Below, in pieces: positions 11,398 through 20,013 of a stretch of DNA of 64,000 bases. The notes under the pieces were generated by a model. It saw only the letters and a list, made by a program, of their open reading frames with translations. It was not told the DNA's origin and searched no databases. Position 1 is the first letter of the stretch. Each line of letters opens with the position of its first letter. The stretch comes from Parastagonospora avenae f. sp. tritici 18332-5 (lineage: Eukaryota; Ascomycota; Dothideomycetes; Pleosporales; Phaeosphaeriaceae). Both the position numbers and the translations under genes were made by a program. The DNA is taken from contig JAFJTR010000024.1 of NCBI GenBank assembly GCA_022559985.1, forward strand, positions 186,001-250,000. Reading direction: 5' to 3'.

Positions 11398-13143
11398 CTA
11401 GTATGTGGGAATGGTCTGTAGCTGCGCCAAAGCACGCTTGCCCTCCGCGCGGAATGCCGCAATCTGCTGCTGGCATGACTTGCGCAACTTCTCCTCCCCT
11501 CGCTGGGCGTTGTACATGACCCATTGCTCAATCGTCATCGCCTTTTCCTCGTCCGTCAGAGCTGCCAACACTGCGGCCTGGATCTGCTTTGGCGTGGTTC
11601 CAGTGACGGTGAGCTCGTCCAAGCCGGCATCAACCAGAACTCCGTTGAAGAAGCCCTGTACATCTTCCTGGTTGCCAAAGAAGGCGTCCATGTCGGTTGG
11701 CTTCCAGCCGTTGTTCTCGTCGTCTTCAATCTGCTTGCGAGAAGGGGTCTTGTTGACTGTGGCCTCTCTCAAATGAGCCGGTGTCCGCTTAGGTGTACCA
11801 GCTAGCACACTTCCGGGCAGGCTTGACATGGTGAAGGGCTCGGTGACTGTTTCCGTCGTGGGCTGATTCTTAGGAGTACCGACGTCAAGGTCATCTGGGA
11901 AACTAGACATGCTTGAGAAACGCATGCGCTTGGGAGGGTCGTGATGGATTTCAGAAATATGCATGTCGTCCTCAATGGCTTCACTGGTACGCTTCTTGCC
12001 ACGGGGCTTAGCCTTGGGCAATTCGGAGTCATCGGTTGCCTCGCTGATGCGTTTCTTTTCGCGGGTTGTGGCCTTGGACACCTGGGTGTCATCTATCACC
12101 TCGCCCGCGCGCTTCCTCCCACGAGTGGTCGCCTTGGATAGCTGAGTGTCATCGATGGCTTCACTGGCGCGCTTTCTTCCCCGGGTACTGCGAGTGGTCG
12201 CCTCGGACATTTGTGTATCATCGATGGACTCGGTAGCGGCCTTCTTGCCACGGGTAGCCTTCTTCTTGGGAGCCACTGTCTCCGACATTTGCGTATCATC
12301 AATGGCTTCGCCGGCAGGCTTTCTTCCACGCGTAGATTTCTTCTTCGGGGCCGTCGCGTAAGACATTTGCGTGTCTTCAATCGCCTCGCTGGCTCGAGTC
12401 TTTCCTCGTGTAGCTTTCTTCTGTGCGCCTGTCGTAGAAGTAGCATTGCTGGCGATGGAAGAACGACCAGATGCCCGCTTTCCCTTCGTGGCGCGCTTTG
12501 CTTTATTGGGCTCTGGTGCGACTGGGTGATAGAGTTCGCTGAGTGCGAAGAAGAGACAGTCCGATGCTCGACGACGATGCTCCTCAAGTGGGTCATCTCC
12601 GGCATCCCAAGCGTCTAAAGACAGGTGACAGTATGCACAGGTCGCACCGTCGGGAGTCTCCTCTGTTGGATCATAGAACCAGCCTGCTTCAGCCAATTGA
12701 TCGACCGAGGGGTAGCCAGCGCTGATGTCGAGGGGCCACAGATCGCCAAAAGTCTCTTTTCGTACGGCGATCATCCTCTCACTGATCGGATCTTCTTCGG
12801 TTCTGCCGGGATCTCCATGGCGAAGTCGGATGGTAGTGACAACCGCGAAACCACAGCTGGGTGAATGTGTAAGATGCTCATATGCAGGGATGTCGGCCTC
12901 TTCCCAGCCGTCGAGCTGGCAGTTGCAGGCCCAGCATTGGACGTTGTCTGGGCTGACTGACGTGGGCCTCCATACGAATCCAGCGAAGGCCAGATCTTCT
13001 GCACTCGGTGCTGCCAATGGCCATGCTGCCTTTGCTTTTGGCGCGGTCTTCTTTGAGCGGGAACTGGGACGTCTCGTCTTTGCGGCAGGTGCTCCTTGAA
13101 ATGTTGCAAGTCGCGCCTGGAACGTGGCCATTGACGCGTCCAT
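11398..13143 (-). CDS. BIR1: BIR-domain protein, survivin/Bir1 homologue
   Basis: A single exon giving 581 residues from the ATG at 13143; the frame stays open 92 codons further upstream, but that part has no family features and overlaps the neighbouring promoter. Two BIR zinc domains are visible: about residues 41-101 with C70, C73, H90 and C97 in C-x2-C-x16-H-x6-C, and about 133-199 with a second CxxC...H...C set. Fungal Bir1 is the chromosomal passenger complex subunit that brings Aurora kinase (Ipl1) and INCENP (Sli15) to centromeres, rather than a caspase inhibitor. After the BIR pair come seven degenerate repeats of a basic segment ending in a [ST]EAIDDTQ-like core, then a conserved acidic C-terminal part (about 490-570) containing MDAFFGNQEDVQGFF. 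Divergent from TAM41. Confidence 0.88.
   Translation of the reverse strand: MDASMATFQARLATFQGAPAAKTRRPSSRSKKTAPKAKAAWPLAAPSAEDLAFAGFVWRPTSVSPDNVQCWACNCQLDGWEEADIPAYEHLTHSPSCGFAVVTTIRLRHGDPGRTEEDPISERMIAVRKETFGDLWPLDISAGYPSVDQLAEAGWFYDPTEETPDGATCAYCHLSLDAWDAGDDPLEEHRRRASDCLFFALSELYHPVAPEPNKAKRATKGKRASGRSSIASNATSTTGAQKKATRGKTRASEAIEDTQMSYATAPKKKSTRGRKPAGEAIDDTQMSETVAPKKKATRGKKAATESIDDTQMSEATTRSTRGRKRASEAIDDTQLSKATTRGRKRAGEVIDDTQVSKATTREKKRISEATDDSELPKAKPRGKKRTSEAIEDDMHISEIHHDPPKRMRFSSMSSFPDDLDVGTPKNQPTTETVTEPFTMSSLPGSVLAGTPKRTPAHLREATVNKTPSRKQIEDDENNGWKPTDMDAFFGNQEDVQGFFNGVLVDAGLDELTVTGTTPKQIQAAVLAALTDEEKAMTIEQWVMYNAQRGEEKLRKSCQQQIAAFRAEGKRALAQLQTIPTY
11945..12410 (-). repeat. Seven degenerate tandem repeats within BIR1
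   Basis: On the coding strand each unit encodes a basic TRG[KR]K[RP] stretch followed by A[SG]EAI[DE]DTQ and a short linker, sometimes with KKK. Cores lie near 11974, 12037, 12093, 12152, 12221, 12299 and 12378 on the plus-strand numbering, spaced about 55-80 nt apart. The units have diverged, so this is an old expansion. Confidence 0.85.
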
Positions 13144-13434
13144 GGTGGGAGTTGCGATGCGACAATGCGACTTTGGTGTGTTTTGTTGGGTTTCTGAGTG
13201 TCGGACTGTGATCGCGTGCTCAAACAGATGGATTGAATGCGCAGAAGAGAGTCTTCCGCGTCGTTGTAGCGTTTCGTGTATACGCTGGCGTGGATGGGAA
13301 AAGTGTTGATGAGGAAGGCGCGTGTAAACAAAGTCAATCGCGAGGGTCCGCGCCATCCCGAAAGCGATCAAGCTCGGGCTTACGTCATCCGAGCTCCCTC
13401 TTCGCAACGCCTGAGGCACCGAGCTCAGTACAAG
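13144..13434. promoter_or_regulatory. Shared divergent promoter, BIR1 / TAM41
   Basis: Only 291 bp separate the two chosen start codons. Both reading frames remain open into it by chance, which is why start choice rests on protein conservation. Confidence 0.45.
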
Positions 13435-14796
13435 ATGAATCGACTTCGCCCGTTAGTACGCATAGCTGGGTGCAGAAGGCCGGTCGCCCAATGGAATCGC
13501 CGCTTTATATCGTCGCAACCGACGGAGCCGACCGAGAAAAAACCGTACGAATACCATGCGCTGCCTCCAGAGTGGGAAGATGAAGCTCCGTCGCTGTCCG
13601 ACTTCAAGCAGCTGCCGGAGGGTTTCGGGAAGAACCAGTTGATGCAGACGAATGAAGAGTTCAAGAGAAGCTTGAGAGGCATCCTGCGCCAGTTCCCTCC
13701 CATAACGTATGCGTTTGCCTACGGGTCCGGCGTCTTCCCTCAGTCAGCTGCAACAGCGTCGCGTACTACCAATTCACCTCATCCGAACCCGCCCGAGGCG
13801 ATATTGAAATGGCAGAAAGGTGGTGGAAAGATGATAGACTTTGTCTTGACACCGCGCTTCTCAGAGCACTTCCATTCACTGAACTTGCGCAGCCACCGTG
13901 ACCATTACTCCTTCCTGGGCTCACTCGGCTCAGGAGTAATAAGCCGTGTGCAGAGACTTGGCGCCGGCGTATACTTTAACCCATACATCACGGTCAATGG
14001 CACGATGATCAAGTATGCGGTGGTGGACTATGAGACTCTCCTCCGCGACCTTACCGAATGGGACACGTTGTACCTCGCCGGACGACTACACAAGCCCGTC
14101 AAGATCCTGTTCGAAGAGCCGAACATACGTGTCGCGAACCAGCGCAATCTCCTCTCCGCTGTGCGATGCTCGCTTCTACTCCTCCCAACAAGCTTCACCG
14201 AGAAGGAGCTATACTCTACAATCACTGGCTTAAGTTACCAGGGCGACCCGCGCATGCAATACGGCAGTGAGAACCCTAAGAAGATCTCCAACATTGTCAA
14301 CAACCAGTTGCGACACTTCCGCTACCTCTATCACGATCTGATCATGTCGCTTCCAAACATGCGATACCTTGACGAACAAGCAGCGCAGAAACCAGGCTGG
14401 ATGGAGGACGACAAGCTAGATATCAAGCTTGAACAGGACATGGATCCCGAGCGACGTGGCAATATCGTCAGGCGGCTACCCAAGAAGTTCAGGGAAAGGG
14501 TTTACTTCCAATACCGTGGCAAGATTGGCATGTCTGGCCGCGATTACCAGGAGATGCTGGAAGCAGCGACGGATGAGGATGCGAAGGGAGGACTGAAGAA
14601 GCAGCTGGGCGGTGCTTTTGACAAGGGCCTAGCTGCAGAGAAGGATCTGCCACAGATGGTCACCAAAGCCATCAATCAGACGGTCAAGTGGCCCTCGTCA
14701 GTTCAGAGCGCCAAGGGCATACTCACTGCAGGTCCCGAAAGAGCGTGGCGGTATCTGCAGGAGAAGAGGGCAAAGGGGCGGGAGAAGTCGACTTGA
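13435..14796 (+). CDS. TAM41: Mitochondrial phosphatidate cytidylyltransferase Tam41
   Basis: A single exon of 453 residues. Tam41 makes CDP-diacylglycerol from phosphatidic acid and CTP on the matrix face of the inner mitochondrial membrane, the first step toward cardiolipin. Seen: an arginine-rich, acidic-poor N-terminus typical of a mitochondrial presequence (residues 1-25), the nucleotidyltransferase signature AYGSGVFPQ (about 98-106), a following DFVL aspartate block, and long stretches conserved in the family (GAGVYFNPY, WDTLYLAGRLHKPV). The ATG at 13435 is selected because upstream in-frame codons would bury the presequence. Confidence 0.93.
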   Translation: MNRLRPLVRIAGCRRPVAQWNRRFISSQPTEPTEKKPYEYHALPPEWEDEAPSLSDFKQLPEGFGKNQLMQTNEEFKRSLRGILRQFPPITYAFAYGSGVFPQSAATASRTTNSPHPNPPEAILKWQKGGGKMIDFVLTPRFSEHFHSLNLRSHRDHYSFLGSLGSGVISRVQRLGAGVYFNPYITVNGTMIKYAVVDYETLLRDLTEWDTLYLAGRLHKPVKILFEEPNIRVANQRNLLSAVRCSLLLLPTSFTEKELYSTITGLSYQGDPRMQYGSENPKKISNIVNNQLRHFRYLYHDLIMSLPNMRYLDEQAAQKPGWMEDDKLDIKLEQDMDPERRGNIVRRLPKKFRERVYFQYRGKIGMSGRDYQEMLEAATDEDAKGGLKKQLGGAFDKGLAAEKDLPQMVTKAINQTVKWPSSVQSAKGILTAGPERAWRYLQEKRAKGREKST

Positions 14797-15389
14797 GGTA
14801 TCGGGGTCAAGAAGCTCGCCAGTCTTTCGCATTCATTCCATTTGTAGCATTACCTAAAAGCACGAGCAAGCGAGCTTTGATATAGCATATTTTGAGAGCT
14901 GCATGCGGTCGCCGTTGGATCGCCTACGGGTCACGCTTGAGCTGGGAACGAAAGTACACGATAGATTAAAACCAAATGATGTAAAAATGACTGATAAGTT
15001 ACATCCATGTCTGCATGAAAGGATCAACCTCCTAGATTTGCGTAAAACTACTCCCGGGATGTATGGTGCAGCGAATGAATGAAGACTTTTATACAGGCTT
15101 CTTATATCGTCGCGAAAACATATGAGAATAATACGATAATTACCTGCACGACTTCAGTCCTCATACCGAAGCCTCTTCAAAACACGGCTGCCAAAAACCA
15201 AGTGTAACATCTTCACCTTTATTAGTCTCGCCAACTTCACAGCTATCGTGAGTCAGTGTAGTGCAGTCTGGAAACTACACACACCCACCCTAACCGAAAA
15301 TCCACCCCACCTACTTTCTACATCCCGAACCACCCCAAACCACAACCAAACACCACAAGAGCAAAGAAATACTTCAAAAAGACATTTTC
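14797..15389. other. 3' intergenic region downstream of TAM41
   Basis: A+T-richer than the neighbouring genes and without protein-like frames. Its right end, 15376-15380, carries the T5 run (minus strand) that serves as terminator for the tRNA-Pro gene. Confidence 0.5.
15376..15380 (-). terminator. Pol III terminator of tRNA-Pro copy 2
   Basis: Five consecutive T residues on the minus strand start nine bases after the discriminator base of the tRNA. That is a normal distance for RNA polymerase III termination. Confidence 0.7.
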
Positions 15390-15580
15390 GGGCCTCACTG
15401 GGAATTGAACCCAGGACCTCCTGCATTTGCGCTTTGGTAACCCCTGTAACTTATTAGACGTCGCTCCAGTAGGAGTTGGTGTAGATGAGCCTTACAAAGC
15501 AGGAATCATACGACTAGCTGTGGTGGTGTTAGTGATGCGATGGTTGAGGAAGGGGAAGGAGAGACGTACACCATAAGGCC
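15390..15580 (-). tRNA. tRNA-Pro(UGG), copy 2, with three introns
   Basis: Exon 1 is 15580-15570; a 52-nt intron (15569-15518) begins GTACGT, contains CACTAAC and ends CACAG. Exon 2 is 15517-15496, through T34 of the anticodon. A second 52-nt intron (15495-15444) begins GTAAGG, contains CTAAT and ends TTACAG. GGG (15443-15441) completes the anticodon and position 37. A canonical 15-nt tRNA intron (15440-15426) contains CCAAAG, which can pair with CUUUGG of the anticodon loop. Exon 3 runs to 15390. Removing all three gives 72 nt with acceptor GGCCTTA/TGAGGCC, anticodon stem CCTGC/GCAGG, loop TTTGGGT and T stem CTGGG/CCCAG. The D loop reads TCG where GG is expected (G19 to C), so this copy could be impaired. 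The two long introns look spliceosomal by sequence; that they are removed is inferred. Confidence 0.85.
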
Positions 15581-15984
15581 GGATTTGTTTTGATGAGTAA
15601 GCAAGGGTTTAGGTGCTATATAACGAGAGTTGGGAAGGTGATCTGGGAGGCGGTAACTTGGCTGTGCGCTGTGGGTGTTTGGATGCTCACGATGTGGGTT
15701 TGTGAGGGCGGAAGCGAAGGGCGGAGTGGAGATAGTGGGGATTGGGGGGGCGTTGGCGGGATGCAAGGTATGACTGGACTCAACATTCATAACGAGGACC
15801 ACGCAGGCAGAAGATGAGATAAAGTCAAGCAGGAGTGAAGTAACTGTAAGTGAGAGAGTCGTAATTCAGGTCGTTGCAGAGGTATCATATCCAAATCCAC
15901 TAAACTCCGGAGTCCAAAATCCAATAACCAAGAAATCGCACACTATCCTTCCCAAATATCAACACCGAGAAGCATTCTAGCCCA
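15581..15984. other. Intergenic region between tRNA-Pro and the AT-hook gene
   Basis: It contains the 5' flank of the minus-strand tRNA and the 3' flank of the AT-hook gene. A G-rich tract occurs around 15720-15760. No coding signal. Confidence 0.5.
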
Positions 15985-18900
15985 TCATTGCTGCGGCCAG
16001 CGGATCTCCAATCCCCGCGTCCGATCAATCTTCACACCTTCCTTCTCATCTGCCCGGACCTCCTCTCCAAGAATCACCGTCGCAAGTCTCCTCATAACCT
16101 CCTCCGCATCGATCAAGTTACCCACCTTACCAGGCAAGCAGTCGCCCATTTCAATCTCCCTGCCCTTCAGCGTCTCATACGCCTTCACGCTGTCCAGGCT
16201 CATGAGTTCGCAGAAGACTTGACAAAGCACCACTAGCTCCTCGGTCATGTCGAATTCGTAGCCCCAAGCGGCGAAGACGGCACCGACGTATGGCTTCTTG
16301 TTGTCAAGAAGGAACTTTTGCAGAAGGTGGGCGTTGGTCTGAGAGAGAGGGGTTGGAGGAGTGATGTTGGGCGAGAACAGGGCCAAGTGCTTCTGGTTGA
16401 TGGCGTACAGCCTGTCCAGAGTCTTATAGTGTGTTTTGGTCCAAGGCTCAACTTTGGGGAGCGGGCTGAGTTTCGAGAGGATGGGATGGGGCTTGACAAC
16501 CTTGTCCTCGCGGGTCACGGTGGACCACAGCGATGAAGTCATGCGCGAGAGGATTGTAGGTCGCTGTTGTGATGCTTCAGTTTGTGCAGCGACAGTATGA
16601 GACTGTCGTACCGAAAGGGAACCGGTTGCGCTCTCTCTGGTCGACTCGCTCTCGCCATCCCTTCGCAGACTCTCGACAGGCTTTGCTGGTGACGGTTGGA
16701 AAAGTGGAACCCTCTTGCGTACAGGTGACAACATCTTCATCCGCGGTGGACTTGATGCGACCCTGCTGATATGAGTCCGGCTAAGCTCCGTCACCTCCTC
16801 AATCTCGTTCAAGCTGCGTTCTTGTGCTTCATAGGCCTCCAGATATCCGTCCGCTTCATTGCGCACGCGCCTGATGCTAGATGCTGTAACATCCCCCATT
16901 TCCATTTGAAGTTGACGTTGGTCAGATGCAACTGAGATCTTGCTCTCTCCGTCTACGTAAGTATGGAATGGTGAGCTTTGTGGAAGCGGTAGCGATGATT
17001 CTTCGTGAAAGCGCGAATGAGCCTCTGACGAGAGTTCTGAGCTGCGCAGCTCTCGCCGGAGTGGACTACCCTTGTGTGGAGAGCTTGGAAAGCCCAAGAA
17101 GCGTGGTGGTGTGTTGAGAAATGGGTTGGTCTTTGTCGCTGGAGACGACTTCTTTGTCACAACAGGAGGTGAAGATTCCGGAACCAAGCTCGCACCCTCC
17201 TGCATGAGCAAAGTCAGATCCAACTTTTCTGTTTTCCTCTGTTTCAGATCGCGCGAGTGCCTCTTGCTAAAGATGCTGGGCATGTTGGATTGAAAGAACA
17301 TGCCAGTATCATCGCTACCATCGCTAGCAAGATCATCTTCCTCGGCCATCTCTTCATCATTGTCCTCCGCCTCATTCTCATTATGGACGTCTCCCACAAC
17401 CTCTCCCTGTGCTGGAGCGGGCTGATGTGGCGACTCTGCCTCGTCGCTATATTGGAAGTGGTTGCCACTCTCGCGTCGCCAGGTGCGAGGAAGCTTGCCA
17501 CGAGCCGGCGCGACAGGACCCGGCTCGAAGAGATCTTGTGCTTGCGGGACGTTGTCGGTTTCAGCGGAGTTGGACGATCGACTGGCTTCCTCTTGCCAAA
17601 TATCGCCATAGTCTTCTTCATGCGCCTGATTGACCGCATGAGCGACAGACTGGACCTGTGCGCTACCATGAGATTCCTCAGGCTGATCATCCATCGCCAC
17701 AGAGTGCCGACGCTCAGAATTGACATTCGCCACAGGTGGAGTATCAAGTTGCCAACTCATCTCATTTTCGCTTCTTGCTGGGCTGGGTAGCGATTTCTCC
17801 GTCGCAGTGTCAAGTATTGGGTACTGAACGTCGTTGGCTTCGGCATCAGCATTCTCTGTGACCACAAAATCATCGTGGTCTTCTGGTGTAAGAAGGCGTG
17901 GCTCACGATGCTTTCGCTTCGACTTGAAGACGCCTTTGTGTGTAGTCTCTGGCTCTGCATTTGGCTTGATAGGACAAGAGTGATCGCGAGACGACTGTCC
18001 TTGCTCTTGGCCTTGGGCAAGCTGTTCACCTAGACGAAGACCTGCTTGTAGTTCTTTGCGAGTGCTGTCGCTGAAGCCACGGAAAAGGTCGTCCAGCCTG
18101 TCGCGTTTTTTGTCCAGCATCTTCTGCGAAGGCTCGGGTGTGAGACGACTGGGGTCCAAGACTCCTTGAAGGGCAACACCCGCGGTCACCACACGGCCGA
18201 GTCCCGGAGTTTCGGGTTTCGGTGGTGCCACCTGGACTGGCGCGGCTTCAGGCGGCGCTGAAGGGATTGCAGCGTCGATGACTGGAGTTACATAGCGTCG
18301 GAGTGCCGGACGCAACAGCGCTGTGTTTGGCTGCAAACCAGACGACATGTTTGAAGGTTTTGGCGATGGAGCTGCGACTTCTTGAGCTTTGGAGGGTGAA
18401 GTGACGCTCATAGATGGCTGCAGATACTCGTGCTTAAGCATAGAGCCACCTCGAGGCGTAGGCTTGCTGTTCACTTCGGCCTTGGGTGGGCTGGTGAGGC
18501 CACCACTGGTGGGTAGTGACTCGACTGAGATCATGCTGAAGTTCTCGCTGTCCATTACTGTGGTATCGTCTGGCATGCGAGTGGTTCCCTCATCGAAGGC
18601 AAAATTGGTGGCATCCTGAAGCTCTTCATCGTCATCCTCAGTTGGCTGGTCGGAGAGCATCGCCCCATACGCCAAAGGGCCTTCAATTTCAGGGTGTGGA
18701 TCGTCTGACACTGATTCGTGTTCGACCACGTCGTGCATCTCTTCCGGCGCGCCTGCGGTGGTGAATGGATCCTCCATCTCTTCGTCGGCACCGTTGTCAT
18801 CTTCTCCGCTGGTCGGGGTAAGCACGTCGTTGTCTTGGTCTGACTCTTCATCCGACAAGATGGCTATGGCTTTCTTGGCATGGGGCGTGTTCTTGCGAGC

Positions 18901-19818
18901 GCGTAGTCTGTCTCCGAGCTCTGTTCGTGGAGGTGTGTCGACGACTGGTAGTTCATATTCTGGTAGGAAACCCCTTCTGCGACGGTCGGCTGGTAGTGTG
19001 AGGCGTGTTTTATTCTGCTTCTTGTCCTGTGGAAGGGCGGAGCTGGGTGGTTGTGGGGTGGCATCTGTGGTCTCAATATCTGGGATGGATGCCAGCGGAG
19101 TTGCAAATCGTGTGCTCTTCTGTGATGTCGATTGCTTAGACTTCACCGTAGACATTGGTGTCGCTTCTGGCGATGGCTCGTCATGAATTTGAAGTGTCTC
19201 CATGATGATGTCCTCGTCCTCCACGGGGGACTGTGCGTTCTTCCTCGGGCGTCCTCTCCTCCTCTTAGGCGGAGCATCTGTGTCTACATCTGCCGCATTC
19301 GCGTCTGTAGTCCCCGCACTCAGATCCCGTGACTTTGACCTTGCCACCCGTTTCTTTGGCGTCCCAGCTCGCTTGGGCTTGGGAGTCGCTCCCACGTCGG
19401 ATTTCCTTGGTCGACCGGGGCCACGTTTGACAGGCGAGGACGCGTCAGGGTCCTTCAAAGGAACAGTCGTAGTCCGCGTTCTCGTCGTCACGCGTTTGAC
19501 GCTCGGTGACTGCGCGTTTTCTTCGTCGCTTCCTGGTTCGGCATGCACGGTGACCTTGATCCGCCACGGACTCGCGCTGCCCATCCTAGGGGTGTTCATA
19601 ACCATGGCCTTGGACGGTGATGAGAATTCGAATTCTGAGACGCCTCCTCGTTGACGTTGCTTGCTTGGAGATGTGGAGCCTAGTGGTCTTCGCGGTGTTG
19701 CCTTGCGTGCTGACTTTGCTTTGTTTTCATCGAAGGACATGGCCAATGGGTCGGGGCTGGAGTCGTTGCTGCGAACATCGAAGTCGCTCGTGACTGGAGA
19801 ACGACCACGGTGTGCCAT
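15985..19818 (-). CDS. AT-hook DNA-binding protein, large and disordered
   Basis: A single open frame of 1277 residues from the ATG at 19818; the frame is open 69 codons further upstream into the GEN1 promoter, which is why this ATG is preferred. Two AT-hooks, GPGRPRKS (about 132-140) and RRGRPRKN (about 187-194), predict minor-groove binding to A/T DNA. Most of the protein is Ser/Pro/acidic and probably disordered, with many SP/TP sites. The last 180 residues form a different, conserved-looking folded part (WTKTHYKTLDRLYAINQKH, GAVFAAWGYEF). This architecture recalls fungal proteins annotated only as AT DNA-binding proteins; the precise function is unknown. Short stopless introns inside the frame cannot be excluded. 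Divergent from GEN1. Confidence 0.82.
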   Translation of the reverse strand: MAHRGRSPVTSDFDVRSNDSSPDPLAMSFDENKAKSARKATPRRPLGSTSPSKQRQRGGVSEFEFSSPSKAMVMNTPRMGSASPWRIKVTVHAEPGSDEENAQSPSVKRVTTRTRTTTVPLKDPDASSPVKRGPGRPRKSDVGATPKPKRAGTPKKRVARSKSRDLSAGTTDANAADVDTDAPPKRRRGRPRKNAQSPVEDEDIIMETLQIHDEPSPEATPMSTVKSKQSTSQKSTRFATPLASIPDIETTDATPQPPSSALPQDKKQNKTRLTLPADRRRRGFLPEYELPVVDTPPRTELGDRLRARKNTPHAKKAIAILSDEESDQDNDVLTPTSGEDDNGADEEMEDPFTTAGAPEEMHDVVEHESVSDDPHPEIEGPLAYGAMLSDQPTEDDDEELQDATNFAFDEGTTRMPDDTTVMDSENFSMISVESLPTSGGLTSPPKAEVNSKPTPRGGSMLKHEYLQPSMSVTSPSKAQEVAAPSPKPSNMSSGLQPNTALLRPALRRYVTPVIDAAIPSAPPEAAPVQVAPPKPETPGLGRVVTAGVALQGVLDPSRLTPEPSQKMLDKKRDRLDDLFRGFSDSTRKELQAGLRLGEQLAQGQEQGQSSRDHSCPIKPNAEPETTHKGVFKSKRKHREPRLLTPEDHDDFVVTENADAEANDVQYPILDTATEKSLPSPARSENEMSWQLDTPPVANVNSERRHSVAMDDQPEESHGSAQVQSVAHAVNQAHEEDYGDIWQEEASRSSNSAETDNVPQAQDLFEPGPVAPARGKLPRTWRRESGNHFQYSDEAESPHQPAPAQGEVVGDVHNENEAEDNDEEMAEEDDLASDGSDDTGMFFQSNMPSIFSKRHSRDLKQRKTEKLDLTLLMQEGASLVPESSPPVVTKKSSPATKTNPFLNTPPRFLGFPSSPHKGSPLRRELRSSELSSEAHSRFHEESSLPLPQSSPFHTYVDGESKISVASDQRQLQMEMGDVTASSIRRVRNEADGYLEAYEAQERSLNEIEEVTELSRTHISRVASSPPRMKMLSPVRKRVPLFQPSPAKPVESLRRDGESESTRESATGSLSVRQSHTVAAQTEASQQRPTILSRMTSSLWSTVTREDKVVKPHPILSKLSPLPKVEPWTKTHYKTLDRLYAINQKHLALFSPNITPPTPLSQTNAHLLQKFLLDNKKPYVGAVFAAWGYEFDMTEELVVLCQVFCELMSLDSVKAYETLKGREIEMGDCLPGKVGNLIDAEEVMRRLATVILGEEVRADEKEGVKIDRTRGLEIRWPQQ

Positions 19819-20013
19819 GACTGCAGCAGATATCCGGAATTTCGAGTATAGTTTGGTAGCGATGGTGTTGCAGAGGCCAACGGTTGGAATGCGTGCGGGA
19901 TGTGGGCCACGCGCGCGTTGTCGCCCTAGCAACAATCTTATCTGCACCTCGGCCGGCGCGTCACCACCACGACAAGTAACGTCGATCTCTTTGTTCATGA
20001 GTATGGAGTTGCG
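19819..20013. promoter_or_regulatory. Shared divergent promoter, AT-hook gene / GEN1
   Basis: 195 bp lie between two divergent start codons, so the two genes must share a very compact promoter. No specific motif is claimed. Confidence 0.45.
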
